Source: Dissophora ornata
Taxonomy: Eukaryota; Mortierellomycota; Mortierellomycetes; Mortierellales; Mortierellaceae
Direction: 5' to 3'
DNA: 64,000 nucleotides
Assembly: GCA_025201705.1 (NCBI GenBank)
Contig: MU616564.1
Location: forward strand, 7,185-71,184
This document shows positions 46,054 through 58,099 of the stretch, piece by piece. Both the position numbers and the translations under genes were made by a program. Every line of letters starts with the position of its first letter. Within the stretch, counting starts at the first letter, position 1. Under the pieces are notes generated by a model. That model was not told where the DNA came from. It saw nothing but the letters and a program-made list of their open reading frames with translations, and made no database searches.

Positions 46054-46989
46054 TTTACAGCACGTCCCTGATGCACAGTATAAGGAAGTGAATCAGCAAT
46101 GGCGGCAATGATCGAGTGTAATTGAGAATGTTCCTGGGAATCAGAGTTTGTTTGAATGAGCTTTGTGTGTGCCAGCTTGTGCCACCAATTAACAAGGATG
46201 AAAGACGTGTCATCTTTGACCCGCCGACCGTGAGACCTCGGGAGCGTCTGCGAACGCAGGTTCCAGCAATAGGAAGGACACAGCATTCAGTACCGAAGCA
46301 GTGGCACAGCACGCAGAACTCGATGGCCTTGTGCATACACAGTACACTATCTACGCGTGGCAACGATGAGGCCATGGTAGGACCCATGTTCCTGATGTCA
46401 CCCTGGCAAAGTAGAAACGACTCTATTTAAGTTTGCGCGGAGAGCGCCTGCGCAACCTCCCTGGAGTACAGTGCAATACTGCATAACGTGGAAGCAGGAG
46501 CCCAGGCTGGGGCTATTCAGCTTCGTCCTTCCCGGAACCGGTCTAAACTGCGCTGTGGCCAGTCTAGTTGCTCTGGCCTTTCTCCTGCAAAACATTCAAG
46601 CGCTGTGCCTGGCGGCCCCTCAGGACCAGGATGGATGTGGGCCACAAACCAAAGTAGAAAGAGAACAAAAGGTTGCAAAAACGTAAACAAGCGCACAAAC
46701 GCACTCGTTCCGTTGTGTCCATTGGCGGTTATTTATTTGGGTGAGCATGCACAAAGTCGAGAGGGAAATTGAGGGATTAAACGCATGGCGGCCGCACGAG
46801 TCAGGCAAAGTCGATAGTTTATTTGTTCACCCGCAACTCTCATAAAAAGAGGTCTTTCATTGCATCGCTCATCAGTTCCTTCATTCTTGCATTCACAGCT
46901 CGCCGCAACGAGCCACTGTTACTCCTCCCCAGCCTCCCACGCCTCGCCTTACTTCGCCTCATCCCTCACACGATCGATATACTCGCACA
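46054..46989. other. divergent intergenic region
   Basis: About 940 bases between the RCCD1-like gene (-) and the stomatin-like gene (+). CATAAAAA at 46841-46848 may serve as the TATA element of the stomatin-like gene, followed by a C/T-rich leader. No gene seen. Confidence 0.5.
46841..46848 (+). promoter_or_regulatory. TATA-like element of the stomatin-like gene
   Basis: CATAAAAA, about 140 bases before the ATG, with a C/T-rich stretch between. Confidence 0.4.
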
Positions 46990-48307
46990 ATGAGTCGCTC
47001 CCGCACTGACGATATCACCATGGAACCCATTAGCCCCCCTGTCACCCAGCAGCCCCGTGGCCAGCACGGCATGCAGCAGTCCTTTGCAACCGGTAAAGGA
47101 AACCCGCCCCTGGAACTGTTTCATTCGCATCACAATCTTCAAAAGTCACCATCCCATTCCACTCTCGTGGATGTCGCCCTTTCTAACGACCAGTTTACCC
47201 CTTGAATTTCTACTTGCGAATAGAGTTCTCGCCTGATGATGAGAACCACGGAGTCTACGGCAGCATGATGAACGCCGCTGGAAGCTTTATGGGTGCCTTT
47301 GGTTCCATCCCCTGCTGCATCTGCTGTCCCAACCCCTACAAGGTACTGCAACATGAAAAAAAAACTCTTGTTCAACATGCCAGCAGGGCAGGAGCTCTCC
47401 CTTTACCCCTTGCCTGGTCTGCAACGCCAATAATACCAATTATGCTTATTTAATTCAACCTCGTGACCCATTATAGTCAGTTTCGCAGGGACATGTTGGC
47501 TTGATCACTCGCTTTGGCAAGTTCTACAAGATTGTCGACCCAGGTCTGACAAAGATCAACCCCGTTACCGAAAAGATGATCAAGGTCGATATCAAGATCC
47601 AGATTGCAGATATCCCTCAGCAGGTCATCATGACCAAGGACAATGTCAATGTCCAGATTGACTCGGTCCTCTACTGGCACATCATCAACCCTTCACAGTC
47701 CGTTTTTGGAGTCAGCGATGTCAAAGCTGCCCTGATTGAGAGGTAAGGAGGCTGTGAATCTGATATAGATGCATACGTGCTATGGGACTATAGGCGTACA
47801 GCTCTACATAACTACAAGGCATCTTTCTGACCCTACCCTGCTGTTTCATTCTAATCAATCAGAACCCAGACCACCCTTCGCCACATTCTCGGCATGCGTG
47901 TCCTCCAGGAATTGATTGAGAACCGAGAGGCAATTGGCGAGGAGATCCAGGAAGTGATTGATGCCCCCGCGCGCAACTGGGGCGTCAAGGTCGAGTCTGT
48001 CTTGATCAAAGACATCACATTCTCCAAGGAACTTCAGGAGTCGCTTTCCTCCGCAGCTCAGGCCAAGAGAATGGCCGAATCCAAGGTCATTGGTGCTCAG
48101 GCCGAGGTCGACTCTGCAAAACTGATGAGGGCCGCTGCCGATATTTTGAACACCCCCGCAGCTATGCAGATCCGTTACCTGGAGACAATGACCAACATGG
48201 CCAAGGGCTCAAACACCAGAGTTATCTTCATGCCGACCCAACAAAGCGGCGGTAATGAGATGACACCCCTCCAGGCCAACCAGTGGGAGCAGATGAGCAA
48301 GCAATAA
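46990..48307 (+). CDS. stomatin-like protein (SPFH/band 7 family)
   Basis: Membrane-hairpin scaffold protein of the SPFH family that oligomerises on the cytosolic side of membranes. Four exons: 46990-47092, 47224-47342, 47477-47742, 47863-48307; 310 aa, usual size. A polar N-terminus is followed by a short Gly/Ala/Phe segment and a cysteine cluster CCICCPNPYK, a probable palmitoylation and hairpin region. The band 7 domain follows: GHVGLITRFGKFYKIVDPGL, VTKDN-like (MTKDNVNVQIDSVLYW), LRHILGMRVLQELIENRE, a helical segment AQAKRMAESKVIGAQAEVD and RYLETM. The client process cannot be read from sequence. It is divergent from RCCD1 and convergent with MFS copy 2. Confidence 0.93.
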
Positions 48308-48521
48308 GCTAAAACGCGCTGTTGCTTTGTTTGTGAAAGAACAACACCTATTTCAAGTAATCACCTTATTCATATCTTCAACGACATACCACTTTTTTTT
48401 TATACGTCTGTCCTCGTACACATGCTGGCGTGGCATAGAAATACCTCGTTCCTTGTGCACCGTGTATATAAATTACCAATATCAGTCAGCTTTTAATAAA
48501 TAATATGTAGTAATGCTGCCT

Positions 48522-50712
48522 CTAAACTTTAACAAACATCTTCTTGTTCGTTGAATATTTCAAAAAGAACAGGATAATGGTTCCGATCATCATCACGATG
48601 CCTGACCACAGAATCACACCCGTGTAGTTGGTCTTGTGTCCAATAGAGTCCAGGATCGCGCCCGATACAGGCGTTCCAATCACGGACCCAACGGCCATAC
48701 CTGCGTAGATGATGCCTGTCACTGTCGCCAAGCGCTCCAAACCACAGATCGCAGCAGAGACCGAGACAGTCGCAGACAGATAGGCGCCACAGCAGAGACC
48801 GTAAAGAATTGAAAATACAAACATCACGGCGGTCGTCTTGGCAAATGTCCATACCAGCAAAAGTGTAAGTGTAGAGGCAAAGGTTGAGATAAAGAGAGCG
48901 TTGATACAGCCGATCTTGTCAGAGACCAGGCCCATGACGATACGACCCACGGCAGAGGCACCGTTCATGAGACCGACCATCATGGCAGCGGTGGAGCTAT
49001 CGACACCGTACTGTTGTGCATATGCTATACGTTGAAAGGCACATGAATGGGTTGTCGTTAATATCGCGTCCTGTAAAAAGAAAACGAGGCCAATCATGTT
49101 TGGCAGTTAACCTTAAATAGGATACTTACAGTTGATAAAGTAAAATGGTGTGAAGTACCCACTGACAACAAAGATGCCTGCAACAAACAACAGGCAGAAG
49201 CGTGTATCTTTCATGATTGTGAAGTCCACGAACTTCCGACTCTTCTCCTGTTCTAATGACTCGCCTTTTCGGCATCCGAATTTTCGGATCCTCTTGGCTC
49301 TTTGGCGGCCAGATTCCATTCGCGTCTTGAAGAGCATACACGTAGGGAACAAGATGACCATGTGCCCAATTGCGATCGCCAGCATAGTCCAACGCAGACC
49401 CTTTGTGTTCAGTAAATTACTCACAATCGGAGACAGCCACAGCCCTCCGACACCTCCGCCACTAATCGCAATACCCGTGACCAGGCCACGGTTTTGTTTG
49501 AACCACTGCGAGGGAAGAGACAGACCTGCGAAGTAGGTCAAACTGCCACCCACTCCGTAGAGCAGGCCTTGGGTCAGATAGAGCTGCCAGACCTCGGTTG
49601 CGAACGCAGCTGCGACCAAGGAGAGGCACATGATGAGGACGCCCGTCAGCGCTGCTTGCCGGTGTCCAAAATAGTCACAGATGGATCCAGAGAATGGACC
49701 GGTGAGGTCGAGCGCCATAACGGCCAATGAACCGATCCATGCGAGTTGGAAGGTCGAGGTTCTGCCCTCGAATGTGTGTGTGAGGTAGTAGTTCTATGCA
49801 GCAGCAAGAGAGCATCGATGTCGGCGTTTTAGTCAGCATGTATTCAAGATTGTCTATGTGAGGCATGGCGCTTTGAATAACAACATGCCGATTGAAAAGG
49901 CTGCGGAAGGATTGATATCACGTCCGTTGTATGTGCAGGAGAAAAGGGTGGGATGCAGGGGCAAGAAAGACAAAATAGGGAGTTGGATTCAGTGTTGATC
50001 AAACCGGGTACTTGTCCATAGTTGGTGTGCATTGCGGAAAGAAAAAAATGGTTGTGTGGTGTGGTGTGGTATGGCGTGGCGTGGCGTGAGTGTTGATCCG
50101 TGTGGTTCAGCGGGGCGGGGAATAAACAAGCTTTCCCACGCAGTGCGATTTTGTATTTTGCTCATTAAGGTTAAGGTCGACAAAAGGGCGTAAAAGAGTC
50201 ATCTGTATTCATACACAGGAAATGTACTTCACGAAGGGTAATTTTTTTCCCTCTCAGGGATACATGACGGAATGGATCTGATCAACGATATGCGCACTGG
50301 GGGGTTGCAACGGAGCGAGCGAGAGAAAGCGAGAGACTGGCTTGCAGAAACTGTCCCATTTGGGACGCAATATGAATGTATTGAATGGGATCATTGAATC
50401 CAAGCATGGGATATGCAATACCTGATATACGCCGTAGACGTTGCAGGTCCCCATCGAGATCATTTGCGTAAGAAACGCGGCAAAGACTACGACCCAGCCA
50501 TAGATGGGGCCATCGACTAGTGCCGGCTGTTCTTGGGCGTCGACGGTGGCTGAAGCCTGCTCAATGTCGAGAGTGTCCTCGCAAGAAAGCTTTGTCTGCT
50601 TCTCGTCCTCGGTGATAGTGAGTTCCGAGTCGCGGTGAATGACGGTGCTCAAGGTAGAGCGAGATGGCGCATTTTCTTCTATGGATAATTCCTCGTTCTT
50701 GAGGGATGCCAT
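48522..50712 (-). CDS. MFS transporter, monocarboxylate (SLC16)-like, copy 2
   Basis: Paralogue of the transporter at 42074-43920. Three exons: 50712-50422, 49793-49130, 49024-48522; 485 aa. TM1 starts with YGWVVVFAAFLTQM; AWIGSLAVMALD, YLTQGLLYGVGGSLTYF, SQWFKQNRGLVTGIAISGGG, GRIVMGLVSDKIG and GSVIGTPVSGAILD mirror the first copy. Intron 1 falls after GVYQ (GVYE in copy 1) in phase 0, and the last intron before YAQQYG (YAQNHG) in phase 1; both last exons are 503 bases. Copy 2 lacks copy 1's middle intron. The N-terminal cytosolic part has no His-rich patch. A TATAAAA (minus strand) lies at 50977-50983, about 265 bases upstream. Substrate unknown. Confidence 0.92.
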
Positions 50713-51192
50713 TGCTGTAGACTGTGTATGGGTACAAATATTGGTGGCAACACAAGTGTGTGGTGGTACAAATATGGGGTATATGCGAGTGGCGCAGGAG
50801 AGGAGGACTGGAGCAACTGGAGCAACTGGAGTAAATAAGATTAGGAGGGAAGTAGAGGCAAAGACTGGGATACGTGGGGCAACAAGGGGAGAGGGAAACG
50901 GGGCCGAGGATGGCGAAGAACAGAGTGAAGAAAGGGAGATGAAAAAAAAAAAAAAAAAAAGAATCCTCTGAAGTACTTTTATAAACCCTGGCGAAAGGGT
51001 TTCTACCGGAATGTCATGTCCTTTCGGTGACTGACATGACAAAGTTCAATGTCCATCCTATCAGCATGCTCGGACCTCTATTTCAGTGATCCAGTAAACC
51101 TGTGCTTAGAAATGCAGAGCGATCGCCGTCTTGCCCAACTCTATTGTTGTGGGTGCAGGAACGTCTAATAAGAATAAGCATTTTATTTCAAC
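50713..51192. other. intergenic, 5' region of MFS copy 2
   Basis: 480 bases. Minus-strand TATAAAA at 50977-50983 and a run of about 19 A near 50942-50960. No gene seen. Confidence 0.5.
50977..50983 (-). promoter_or_regulatory. TATA box of MFS copy 2
   Basis: TATAAAA on the minus strand, about 265 bases upstream of the ATG; implies a long 5' leader. Confidence 0.45.
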
Positions 51193-52574
51193 TCAACTCA
51201 TGCCAGCGTATGTTGCGCTTGCGCTAGTGGTAGTATTATACGGCAATGGAGACCCTTTGCCCTCCAAGGTTTCGCCCGTGCGATGGTGACCATGTGCCAT
51301 GTAGGAGGCCTGCTCCTGGTGGGGGTGAACAGGTCGTGGGTGATGGAATTGTAACGACGGATCGTGAGTCATGTCGTCATCTGGTGTGTGCCGGTGGGGG
51401 AACTGCTGCTGCTGCTCCTGTTCTTGCTGAACCTTGAGCATCTCTGGAAAGCACTGGTGGCCGCACCCCGTTGGACACTCTGCCGATTGTGAGAACCATT
51501 CCTGTGCATGCTGTAAATGGAACCCATGCGAGCACTGCGTGCACCATGTAAAGATCCCGCGCACGGTCTTGTGGCAAACAGAACACGAGCTCAGGACTTT
51601 GCGACATCGATCGCAGGCCCAGAAGCCGGACGAAGTTGGCGCCCTGGTGAGAATCGGTTTCATACAGCTCGAGCAAGAAGTATGGATGGTTGTCGAGTCC
51701 TGGTTCATAGTGTGGATCCCCGGGTCCTTGCAGGCCTGCGACACTGCCGTGGCAATGCTCCAGAGCTTGAACCGGGAGAGCAAGTCGATGTATGATCCAA
51801 ACCATTGCTGTGAACGGCTGAACTCTGGTACGTCCTTCTCACTCGCCAACACTAGCAGAATTGTAACGCACATCTGTACTTCGCCCAGCTCTGCATAGTA
51901 CTCGAGCAGGCTACGAATCGTATCATCGTGGGACCAATCACGCTTGACAGGTGCGTCTGAGACCTTGATGGCAAACAGACTAGGCACGACTGGCCTCACC
52001 AGTTGTGTTTCCGAGTCGTCCGAGTCGTCGCCCTCGTCGTCTGGCACTTGACTGTCGTTCTGTTTGTTGGCAGCCTACCCATTAAATCAATAAAAATGTG
52101 AGTATCGTCTCGAGGCATCACGCTTGTCCATTTCAGGGCTTGCTACAACTCACATCCGCTTCGCTGGAGGCAGCTTCAACTAGAGAAAGATCGATAAAAC
52201 ACGAGGTTGAGTCAGGACGACACTTCAGAATATCTCAACATTTCATGTACTTTGACTCATAATTTTTTTTTTTTTTTTTTTTTTTTGGCTAACCTTGAGA
52301 AACGACAAGGGCGGCTTCCGCCATGTCGCTGTAAAACAATTTTATCGCCGTCCACGTTTGAGAATCGCGAAATCTGTTAGCTTGCCAGGCTATATTGGAG
52401 TTGTGTTGGCACGCATCCCGTACGTTGCCAGCCTCGGTCGAGTAGTTTTGAGCGCAGTATATAAATGCTTCGTGGTTGAACAGTTCACAGTCAAAGACGC
52501 CTCCTGTTTGTCTTGTGCGGTATGTTGTTGCCTGGTGCGAGTTCATACGCACGCACGCACGCAAAAAAAAATAA

Positions 52575-52628
<54 letters not shown>

Positions 52629-54852
52629 AAAAAAATAAAATAAAATAAAATAACAACAACAACAGTCAGTTTTAAACGTGCAGCCGACGGTTTAAACAAC
52701 TTATTCTGCGGTTTCATCCTTACTTCTGCACTCCCATCCAGTGCCGCTGACTTGGCGTTTGGTCGACTAGGCCTGGGTACAAGGTCTCGCTCAAAAGAGT
52801 CGTGACCACCTTTACTAGAAACCATAAATGCAAGCTGTCCATAGCAGTTCATCGCAGCATTCCCGCTAGGCAAAAGATCTGCAGAGAGAGGTTGACTTCG
52901 TATGTGGGTGGAAGAGAATGTCTTGTCCTTGGAGACTGTCCATAACACATCTGTATCTCTCCAGAGGATCGAGGTCGCATCTTTGTCGTGTTGTGAGAGT
53001 ACGTGAACCGGTACAAACGGTCGTCGAACATCAAAGATCTGAACCGTGGACTCGTCCTTAAAACTTGCAGCAAGATGGTATGGCTTGTTGGGTCGCCACT
53101 GCACCTTTGACGTATATTGGATTGTCGGAATAGAATGGATTTCCCTTCGTTTTTCGTCTTCCATATCCCAGACCTATGCCAGAAAACCGGACGACTGGTT
53201 ACACGACAGAACTTACTCCACATGACAATAGAACAAGTTAAGTGCATGTGGTCTTGGAAAAGCAGGTGGGGCATCATCCCACATACCTTAATGGTCCTAT
53301 CCCGACCGCCACTGGCCAAGAAGCGCCCATTGGGGTGGTAGTCAAGAGACGTGACAAATCCCATGTGTGCCATAAACTTCTTTTCGCTGGAACTCAGATT
53401 TCGAAGATCCCAACGCTACATCATCGACAAAAAAATAGCTGTTTTAAGTCACGCTCCGTGCTCGATAAGTCCAGAAACCACACATATTTGGTCTTACCTG
53501 GATGTTCCCGCTCTCGTATCCTGCCACGATGTCGTTCGTCGAAACAGGATTAAACTGGACTTCCCTCACAATGTCCTTTGTCTCCATCACCGACCCTGGT
53601 CTATCGCGGACACGCAGATCCTGCAGCATCGAAAACAGGGTTAAGTTACAGCAGAGTGGGCACGAAAGCACTTCCCTCATGCGAGCTCCTTACCCAAAGG
53701 CGGACAGTCGAATCCGATGAAGCACTCAGTAGCAGATTTGGATCTTGTGGTGAAAAGCATATCCTATTGACAGATCTCGTGTGTTCTTTGATAGTTCGAT
53801 CTAGTTATTGAAAAAACGTGGACAGAGAAGCTGCAATTAGCCTGTCGCTCTTGATCGACATTTGGATATATCCTCGTGAACGTCTTTTATCGTCAGATAT
53901 CCTACCGATTTTGTTATGTGTTCCAACATCCCAGATAACAATGGGTCCGTTTGTGCCTATGGTCGCAATTTTCGCGTCTCGTCCTACAGCATGCGAATTG
54001 ATTTTGTTTCTTTTGAGTTTGCAGGCTGCTTAAGAACACTCGTTTTTGAAGTGCGAAGCTGCCTGCTTACCTGACGTTGGACCCCACTTAACATCCGTGC
54101 TTCCTGTAAAGTTGTTCCTGATGCCTACTGTCTTGAGATTGATCATCTCCTCAGCTCCACTGTCCGTGACGCTCAGAATCTTTAGCACTATTCATCAAGC
54201 CCAGAGAATAATAGCTGTTGAGCAGAGCAACATAGACACGCCGCGATGCAACACCAAAACAATCCTTCATGACTCTGTATTTACCATCGCGACCCACTAC
54301 TGCCACCATCGAGAAGTCTGGCGATGCGGAAAGCGCCCAGAGAGCGCCAGTGGTATCAAACTTGAATGTCTTTGTACCAATTCGTGGGGTCTTTTTACGT
54401 CGCAATGCTTCAGATGGACTATTGGTGCCAGAAGACGCTTGCGAAGTGTGTCCGTTCCCTAGTCCAATCGACGGTCCTGAGGACGCTCCTGTACCCCCAC
54501 CTGCACTAACAATGCCTGGGCCTGATCCTACTGTTGAGGCCGATCCAGTAGTTCCTACGGCTGTGGATATGGCTGTCGTGATAGTCGAAGGCGTTGAGGT
54601 AGTTGGAGTCATTGACGCTACTGCAGTAACTGAGGCAGTTGTGGCAACGGTCAGAGTAGATCCCGACCCTGACGCTGATCCTGGGCCCACTCCCTTTGGC
54701 GAGGCGCGATGTCGACCGCCGCTTCCTCTACCCTCAGAACTTCCTAGCCTAGGCGAGACAGGGAATGCATTGGTGGTCGAAGTGGTGACGGTCGCGGCGG
54801 AGAGTGGGATAGTGGGATCCTTCCGCAGCTTAAGCATCTCCCTATTCATCAT
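51193..54852 (-). CDS. WDR24: WDR24/Sea2 subunit of the GATOR2 (SEACAT) complex
   Basis: GATOR2 regulates TORC1 in response to amino acids at the vacuole/lysosome. Ten exons: 54852-54285, 54187-54071, 53983-53906, 53800-53694, 53620-53498, 53415-53287, 53173-52724, 52531-52294, 52179-52154, 52074-51193; 905 aa. After a Ser/Gly/Thr-rich N-terminus the propeller follows: DTTGALWALSASPDFSMVAV, FTGSTDVKWGPTS, IATIGTNGPIVIWDVG, SVNRICFSPQDPNLLLSASS, REVQFNPVSTNDIVAGYESG, LDYHPNGRFLASGGRDRTIK, VQWRPNKPYHLAAS. After a helical middle comes the C-terminal RING-like zinc domain (CSSCMKPIL, CDRCRKVLSSCSVCHKTVRG, CTQCSHGFHLQHAQEWF, CPTGCGHQC), typical of WDR24. A Gln/His/Pro tail ends it. Intron 7 (52723-52532) is 192 bases, stop-free in frame and T-rich in the sense direction. 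Confidence 0.93.
52263..52286. repeat. T homopolymer, 24 bases, in WDR24 intron 8
   Basis: T run on the + strand a few bases inside the intron next to its donor site. Confidence 0.9.
52563..52657. repeat. A-rich homopolymer tract, in WDR24 intron 7
   Basis: A run of more than 45 A with a few T and C interruptions and AATAAA-like ends; sense direction is poly-T. Confidence 0.9.
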
Positions 54853-55170
54853 TACGGCAGTCCAGTTTTAAGCGCTCCTTGGACAGGATGCCAGTCGCGT
54901 GTTGGGGTCGATGGGTGGATTGAGAATGTGGAGATCCAGCAAACAATCCTACGATTAATAGAGGCAACGTGAAACCAGAGCTCGAAAGGAGGAGCAGCCC
55001 ATGTGGGCTTCCCGTGACTCTGAATGTGCTGTTCGGCTTTGATCGCTTTTGTTTTGTGTGGAATCTCTTGTTGCATCTCTTTCCACAATCGCGCCTGTCA
55101 TCTCGTGTCACTCAAGGGACCAGATCATCACGCCAGGAGTGAAAGCTGGATATCAAAGACTGTACATACG
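54853..55170. other. divergent promoter region
   Basis: 318 bases shared by WDR24 (-) and the LisH-WD40 gene (+). No TATA box is obvious; short enough to act as a bidirectional promoter. Confidence 0.45.
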
Positions 55171-57696
55171 ATGGCATCGACAGGGAAGAACACATCATAC
55201 GACGTCGACGGGGCGCAGGGTGAGCTCGCTCGGTCGTTGCAGGCTCTAGACATAAGACTTGGTCAGGATAATGGATCTGCAAAGCGGACGTAAGAGCCAT
55301 ACATCTCTCTACTCGCCCTCCACCCTGGAGGCGACAGCAGGTCGCATTTCAGCTGTAGCATTGACTCCTGGCTAACGACATTGTCGGCACTTCCTGGCTA
55401 CTTGATAGAATGTCAGCTATGGCAGCCACTCACAACCATGTGGGCATGAATCCCAACAGGATAAGACCGACCGAGGATATATTCAACCCGGACGACCCCC
55501 ATATCCGCGAGGCAAGTGCTGCTGGTTGACATTGTTGCTGCTTCGGTTAAAACGACTCTCGCTCTAACCTCTATTCAACCGATTTCGCTAAGCAGGATAT
55601 TATCCGTATGATCATGCAGTATCTTGCGGACGAGGGTTACAACGCTTCACAAACGACGATTCAGGACGAGTCAAACGTCAAATGGCATGAGCGAGAAGAA
55701 AATACGAACGAAACACGTCGGCTGAAGAAGGCCATTCTTGGTAAAGACAAGGGCTGAGGTCCGAAATGATGGTACTAAGGCGAGTATTTCGTTTACGCCC
55801 AGCGCAGTACATTCCGCGACCCTAACGTTTGATGCAACTGCCTCTCTCTGTAGATGGAGAATGGACTGAGGTTGATAAGATTTGCTCGAAGCCACTGTTT
55901 AAGAATCAAAAGAGCTTTCTCTTTGCTGTCTACAAGCAGCAATATCTAGAGTACATCGAACATCGAGAGATGCAGAAGGTAATCTTACTGCGCTTGACAT
56001 ACCTCGCACTATCGCCAGCAGATCGCTTAATCATGTAGTTTCATTACTGTATAGGCTTTTACTTTTCTTCAAAAGCGTTTGAAGCCACTGGAGCAGCACC
56101 AGAAGACGCCCATAGAATTCAAGGATCTCTGTTACCTCCTCACCACAAAATCCATCCACGACGCGCCTTCTTTCAAAAACTGGGAGGGGATTGCTCAAGG
56201 GAGGGACCGACTCGTGGAGCACTTTCAGAGCATGCTCGAGGTTGAAAACTCTGTCAAGGATGGTTCTGTGTATGTTCCTCCAAACAGACTGCTTAACTTG
56301 CTCCGGCAAGCAGTCGCATACCAGATTGAGGTTTCGCGGTATCACCCCCGGATCTCGCCTATCGTGGAGACGCTCCTGCAAGACTTCTCCCCATTCGTCA
56401 TTCCCAATGCCACGAGAACAATCATGCAAGGCCACCGCGGCAATGTAAAATGTGCAGAGTTTGTAGGAACCGAAGGCCGTTCTATCATCTCAGGGTCTAG
56501 GTATAGTAATCTGCTCCATGTATCATATCGCCCACCTCCAGCCACCTTTAATAACGCAATCATGAAACTCAAAATACGTATCTTTGCATGATTTCTAGCG
56601 ATAACACGCTTCGGATCTGGGACACGGAAACGGGCAACTGCCTTCACATATTGGAAGGTCACTCTTCCAGAATATGGGATGTGTCGTCGAACGACTCTGG
56701 CACTACTGTGGCTAGTGCAAGTGGCGACTCGACAGTAAAGATTTGGGACATAAAAGGATCCAAGGCATCATGTAGAGCAACTTTAGGCGGCCACTCCGGA
56801 GATGTTTATACCGTGAAATATCATCCCACAAGTGTATGTCGAATGCCGCCCGGCCTTGATGGCACTTGGCGAGAGGGGTTGAGATGAATCTCAGGCTGAC
56901 CCACCCTGTAACATTAACATCCCCGCTTGTTAGAATCATGTCGTCTCTGGAGGATATGACAAGATTGTCAGACTGCACGATCTGACAACTGGACAGGTCG
57001 TAAAAACATTTAGTGGCCATCAATTGGCTGTCTCAAAGGTCATAGTCAATCCCGTTGGCAACTTGGTCGTGAGCGGATCAAAAGACAATACGATCAAATT
57101 TTGGGATCTGGTGTCTGGGGTGTGCATAAAGACCATTACCTCACACCTTGGAGAGGTCACATCCGTTGCCATGAACTCGGTCGGTACCCTTCTGCTCAGC
57201 AGCTCGAAAGATAACTCCAATCGGCTGTGGGATGTTCGCATGGTAATTACAATACGCCGTTATGAAAATCTACAGTGCATTTGCGGAGACACTTTTATTC
57301 ACAGCCAAACTATTTACCTAGACACGTCCGCTTCGCAAGCTTAAAGGGCACCAGAACACTTCAAAGAATTTCATTCGAGCAGGGTTTGCCCACAATTCTC
57401 TGCTCGTGGGAGGGTCCGAGGACGGATTGGTATATATCTGGGACCAAGAATCTGGAGACATCCTTCAAAAACTCCAAGGACACGAGGCCATGGTCTACAA
57501 CGCGGTCTGGTCCCCAAAACAGAGCATGTTTGTTAGTTCTAGTGACGACAGAACGGTCCGCACATGGTATTATGACGGTAAGTGCTGGTGGTTAGTGTTG
57601 CGCTGCCTTTGTCTGCCTTTCCATCTATCGAATTAAGTAATAATCAACTCGCCTTGTCTGTGCATACTTTGCATAATAGAAAAACGAGCGCTTTAG
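55171..57696 (+). CDS. LisH-CTLH-WD40 repeat protein
   Basis: Nine exons: 55171-55289, 55409-55511, 55596-55740, 55854-55978, 56055-56500, 56599-56833, 56934-57242, 57322-57577, 57680-57696; 584 aa. The LisH/CTLH part reads DIIRMIMQYLADEGYNAS, YIEHREMQKAFTFLQKRL, FKDLCYLLTTKSIHDAPSF, VPPNRLLNLLRQAVAYQIE. At least six WD40 units follow (IMQGHRGNVKCAEFVG, NTLRIWDTETGNCLHILEGH, STVKIWD, IKFWDLVSGVCIKTITSH, SNRLWDVR, VYIWDQESGDILQKLQGH, RTWYYD). The architecture is that of WDR26/Gid7 and SMU1; I cannot place it in one of them, so ubiquitin-ligase (GID/CTLH) or splicing roles are only possibilities. Intron 2 (55512-55595) has a GC donor (GAG then GCAAGT); reading through it meets a stop. The last exon is only 17 bases. 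Confidence 0.88.
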
Positions 57697-57827
57697 GATC
57701 TCAATAAAATACTCGCAGACCGGACACTTTTTCGAGGTGTAATATTCATTCACATCTACGACAATGTAGCCCAGGGATCTAGCCTAGAGAGAGGCAGTAA
57801 TTGTAGAGAGGCGATTTAGCCCTGATG

Positions 57828-58091
57828 TTAAACATAGAAACCATAGGGCCACGAAAGACAAAAACGCTCTCTTACCCTTTGAACAAAGTACGATTGGAAC
57901 AACTCGTGCAGAGAAGACAGTCTGGTTTTTGTGAAAAACTTTCCAAAACCCTCAACGATCACGACTTTGTTACTATCTTCTCTCTCGGTGCCAATCGATC
58001 CTCCGACTAACTTGAAGAGACGGTTGGTAATCTGAAAGTACTCCTCATCTCGTGCCTTTCTCGCGTTCCAACTGTGTTTCTTGAGGACCAT
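57828..58091 (-). other. possible gene fragment of a repeated fungal ORF
   Basis: An 87-codon ORF with KVVIVEGFGKFFTKTRLSSL in the middle. This V-x-G-x-G-K-F-x-x-x-x-x-LSSLH pattern looks to me like that of multi-copy Mortierella proteins, but I cannot confirm it. Its ATG abuts the DDE remnant. Probably a broken copy. Confidence 0.3.
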
Positions 58092-58099
58092 GTTGCTGT

